The notes beneath the pieces were generated by a model that ran no database searches, was not told the DNA's origin, and saw nothing but the letters and a program-made list of their open reading frames with translations. Of a stretch of 64,000 nt of DNA, positions 61,750 through 64,000 are shown piece after piece. Within the stretch, counting starts at the first letter, position 1. Every line of letters starts with the position of its first letter. The position numbers were made by a program, and so were the translations under genes. Where the stretch lies: positions 1 through 64,000 of the forward strand of contig NZ_QZWI01000016.1 of NCBI RefSeq assembly GCF_003614975.1, read 5' to 3'. The DNA comes from Rahnella bruchi (GTDB lineage Bacteria > Pseudomonadota > Gammaproteobacteria > Enterobacterales > Enterobacteriaceae).

Positions 61750-62973
61750 ATGGGACTAGATCGATCTAAAATTCTGCTGCTGGACAGCGGCAAAGAATGG
61801 GGAGGTGGCACCAACAGCATGTTGGAGTTGCTGAAAAGAATCGATCGTGAAAAGTTTGAAATCAGTTGCTGCTTTTACAATGATTATGCCCGCGATAACG
61901 GCGAAACAATCAGCCAGATACTGAACTCACTCAATGTGCCGGTATTTTTCATTCCGCAATTCAGGCAACCCACCTGGGCGAAAATCAGCAAAGAAATCCT
62001 GAGAACGCTGTTTTTCTTTAGCGGAAATTTGCGCCAGAAAGCCATTTATTCTGTCGATAAAATCTGGCGCATTAATCCCAATATCCGCAAGATCCATTCC
62101 CTGCTTGAGCTCGGTCAGTTTGATATTTTATATATGAATAATCAGCCCAGCTCTAACGTGGAAGGCTATTATTCGACCGCAGGATTACCGACTGAAATCG
62201 TGCAGCACTGTCGCATTGAACCGGTTCTTAACCGGGAGGTTGTGCGCATCGTCAACCGGTTCTGCCACAGCATTATCTCTGTTTCTCAGGGTGTTCAGGA
62301 ACAACTCCTCAAACGCGGAGTGCGTAAAGAGCTGTGTTTTACCGTATTCAACGGCATTGATATTAATCAGCCCTTGCCAGATGGCGCCAGGATCCGCGAA
62401 GAACTGGGCGCAACAGAAGATACCTTCATCTTAGGCAGTATCGGTTCTCTGATTAATCGTAAAGCCCACCACTTTACGTTACTGGCACTGGACAAATTTA
62501 ACCGCGCATTTCCGGAAGCAAAATGGAAAATGGTGTTTGTTGGTGAAGGCCCGAATTTACGCCGCCTCATTCAGCAAGTGTCGGCGCTGAATATGATGGA
62601 TAAAGTGGTATTTACAGGCTTCCAAAACAATGCATTGGAATATCTGGCAGCGTTTGACACCTTTATCTTAGGCTCAAAAAGTGAAGGTCTACCTCGGGTG
62701 GTTCTGGAATCTATGTTACTGAAAACACCAGTGATAGGGTCGAATGTCACGGGAACTGCCGAGTTGATTAAAAATGCAGAAACCGGAATGCTTTTTGAGT
62801 ATGGCGATATTGAGATGCTCTTCAATCATATGAAAACGCTGTATCTCAACACCCATTTGCGAAGTGAAATCGCGACGCAGGCCAACCTCACTGTCCGGGA
62901 AAAATTTGCGATTGAAAAATATGTCTCTGGCGTAGAAACCGTTTTAAGCAGCGTTAAAAAGAAACAAGGCTGA
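61750..62973 (+). CDS. Glycosyltransferase, family 4-like (GT-B fold)
   Basis: A 407-residue cytoplasmic or membrane-associated transferase. The N-terminal domain opens with LDSGKEWGGGTNSMLELLKRID (acceptor side, glycine-rich). The C-terminal domain has GSIGSLINRKAHHFTLLALDKF, MVFVGEGPNLRRL, VVFTGFQNNALEYLAAFD and the nucleotide-sugar motif GSKSEGLPRVVLESM (E-X7-E, about 314-326). No membrane helix is evident. The region is more A/T-rich than its neighbours. It lies between yibQ and tdh, where E. coli has the LPS glycosyltransferase gene waaH, and is 2 nt from the next gene, so a role in LPS or another surface glycan is inferred. The sugar is unknown. Confidence 0.82.
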   Translation: MGLDRSKILLLDSGKEWGGGTNSMLELLKRIDREKFEISCCFYNDYARDNGETISQILNSLNVPVFFIPQFRQPTWAKISKEILRTLFFFSGNLRQKAIYSVDKIWRINPNIRKIHSLLELGQFDILYMNNQPSSNVEGYYSTAGLPTEIVQHCRIEPVLNREVVRIVNRFCHSIISVSQGVQEQLLKRGVRKELCFTVFNGIDINQPLPDGARIREELGATEDTFILGSIGSLINRKAHHFTLLALDKFNRAFPEAKWKMVFVGEGPNLRRLIQQVSALNMMDKVVFTGFQNNALEYLAAFDTFILGSKSEGLPRVVLESMLLKTPVIGSNVTGTAELIKNAETGMLFEYGDIEMLFNHMKTLYLNTHLRSEIATQANLTVREKFAIEKYVSGVETVLSSVKKKQG

Positions 62974-62975
62974 AC

Positions 62976-63905
62976 ATGTTCAAATTTCTAAATCCTAAAT
63001 ATCGTCACATTCTTTCACGCCACAATCTGCCTTATGCCAATACTGTAGTAGCAGGTGCGCCGAAGAACAATATCACTTCAGTCGTCATTCCATCTGCAGG
63101 TGCTGACTATATTGAAGAAGCCTGTTTATGCGCGGAATTTGCCAACAAATTCGCGACGCAATTGCAGGAGATTGTCATTGTGACCGATCAGGATGCCAGC
63201 CTGTTCCGGCCTCTGCCTGAAAAAGTCAGGATCGTGACACTAAACCCTGAAACTAAAACGGGCGATTACCGCTACAAACAAATTTATCTCAGCCGTCTGA
63301 TCAAACTGCTGGCGCCTTTGCAGGCGAAAACTGACGGTATTTTGATGATCGATTCAGACCTGAATCTGCTGAAAATGCCAGAAATTCAGCTGCATGAAAA
63401 CCATATATATTCGAGTTTCCGTCAGGGTAAAATGATTGCCAAACTCGAAGGTTGTGACCCTGAAATCATCCCGGCGTATTACAAAGACAGCGTTCGGCCT
63501 TATATTGTTGACCACGTCAACGGCGCATTCTTAGCGGCGACACGTAAAACCTGGGAACGCTTGTGCCCGCTGTGGATTATGTTTTTCAGAGATACCTGGA
63601 ATATTCTGCCAGATAATCAGCCACCGACGGATCAGTTGCCACTGGCGGCAATGCTCGACACTCTGGATATCAAAAGCGTCAATCTCGGCGACTGGATGAA
63701 CTGGCCGGTTTCGAAGAAAATTGGCGGTACGCCGTCGGTTATTCCGAAAGAAGTCATTGGTGCGCATGGCGGTTTCCCGCTGACTGAATGGCAAAAATAT
63801 CTGGTCTCACCAGACAATGAGCTGCTGTTTAAAGGTCAGGATTACACCCGTAAAGTGCGATATCTTACGGATGTAGAGAAACAAAAAGCAGAGCCGGACG
63901 CATAA
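62976..63905 (+). CDS. Putative glycosyltransferase, GT-A-like
   Basis: A 309-residue protein of no confidently recognised family. The N-terminal half has alternating strand/helix character (TSVVIPSAGADYIEEACLCAEF; EIVIVTDQDASLF) and a DxD-type motif in ILMIDSDLNLL (about residues 123-133), as in GT-A transferases that bind a nucleotide sugar through a metal. VNGAFLAATRKTW and EVIGAHGGFPLTEWQ resemble acceptor-side segments. No signal peptide or membrane helix. Co-directional and 2 nt from the GT-B gene, so they probably act on the same glycan (inference). Confidence 0.6.
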   Translation: MFKFLNPKYRHILSRHNLPYANTVVAGAPKNNITSVVIPSAGADYIEEACLCAEFANKFATQLQEIVIVTDQDASLFRPLPEKVRIVTLNPETKTGDYRYKQIYLSRLIKLLAPLQAKTDGILMIDSDLNLLKMPEIQLHENHIYSSFRQGKMIAKLEGCDPEIIPAYYKDSVRPYIVDHVNGAFLAATRKTWERLCPLWIMFFRDTWNILPDNQPPTDQLPLAAMLDTLDIKSVNLGDWMNWPVSKKIGGTPSVIPKEVIGAHGGFPLTEWQKYLVSPDNELLFKGQDYTRKVRYLTDVEKQKAEPDA

Positions 63906-63924
63906 AAACGTCCTTCCGGTCAGA

Positions 63925-63956
63925 CAAAAGCCCGCTATTTCAGCGGGCTTTTTCAT
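63925..63956. terminator. Terminator between the glycosyltransferase pair and tdh
   Basis: AAAAGCCCGCT/AGCGGGCTTTTT with loop ATTTC. It is bidirectional and fits the convergent genes. Confidence 0.92.
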
Positions 63957-63972
63957 GTCTGCGAAAATCAGG

Positions 63973-64000
63973 TCACCAGTTAAGGATGACTTTGCCGGAA
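63973..64000 (-). CDS. tdh: L-threonine 3-dehydrogenase Tdh, C-terminal end (partial)
   Basis: The minus strand at the right edge reads codons for S-G-K-V-I-L-N-W followed by TGA (63973-63975). E. coli Tdh ends SGKVILSWD, and tdh follows yibQ and waaH in that genome. Only about eight codons are inside the window, so the call rests on this short match and on synteny. Confidence 0.72.

Overview
The window is a chromosomal segment from a gammaproteobacterium of the order Enterobacterales. Gene content, protein sequences and order (rrn-murI-btuB / trmA, fabR-yijD, sthA-oxyR, argECBH, ppc, metFLBJ, rpmE-priA-cytR-ftsN-hslVU-menA-rraA-zapB, glpFKX, fpr, tpiA, pfkA, cpxPRA, trmL, cysE-gpsA-secB-grxC, gpmI-envC-yibQ, tdh) follow the E. 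coli/Yersinia/Serratia backbone. emrD next to glpX, a peroxiredoxin-glutaredoxin fusion beside oxyR and a pectin-type rhiTN pair point to the Yersiniaceae side (Rahnella-, Serratia- or Ewingella-like). The genus is inference. No tRNA, insertion sequence, prophage or CRISPR array was recognised.

Layout. 1-310: promoters P1 and P2 and the boxA leader of an rRNA operon reading off the left edge (minus strand). 310-3310: murI and btuB (overlapping by 56 nt) behind a cobalamin riboswitch. 3479-4579: trmA. 4643-7606: a rhamnogalacturonan-oligomer module (rhiN, rhiT) with a near-consensus KdgR operator. 7669-11201: yijD-fabR, sthA, oxyR. 11362-12123: the Prx-Grx fusion, divergent from oxyR. 12327-17555: the main accessory region: a frameshifted LacI-type regulator, then an apparent operon of an M20 peptidase, fructose-family PTS EIIB and EIIC, and an M24 aminopeptidase. 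17620-22281: arginine genes argH, argB, argC and divergent argE with two tandem ARG boxes. 22572-30691: ppc, metF, metL, metB and metJ, with MetJ box arrays before metF and between metB and metJ. 30845-39671: rpmE, priA, cytR, ftsN, hslVU, menA, rraA, zapB. 40247-45074: glpFKX and emrD. 45383-51349: fpr, yiiR, yiiQ, tpiA, sbp, pfkA (Cra site) and cpxP, whose 3' end carries a recognisable CpxQ small RNA. 51499-57347: cpxRA, trmL and the minus-strand yibN, grxC, secB, gpsA, cysE series. 57652-63905: gpmI, envC, yibQ and two glycosyltransferase-like genes. The last 28 bases are the C-terminus of tdh.

Most of the window is core metabolism and envelope maintenance. It combines stress regulons (OxyR, Cpx, and the apparent sigma-32 promoter of hslVU), feedback-controlled amino-acid synthesis (ArgR, MetJ) and carbon-source control (KdgR, GlpR, Cra, CRP/CytR). 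Regulatory calls come from motif matching by eye. The accessory parts most worth attention are the PTS-peptidase operon with its damaged regulator, the rhiTN module, and the two glycosyltransferases between yibQ and tdh.
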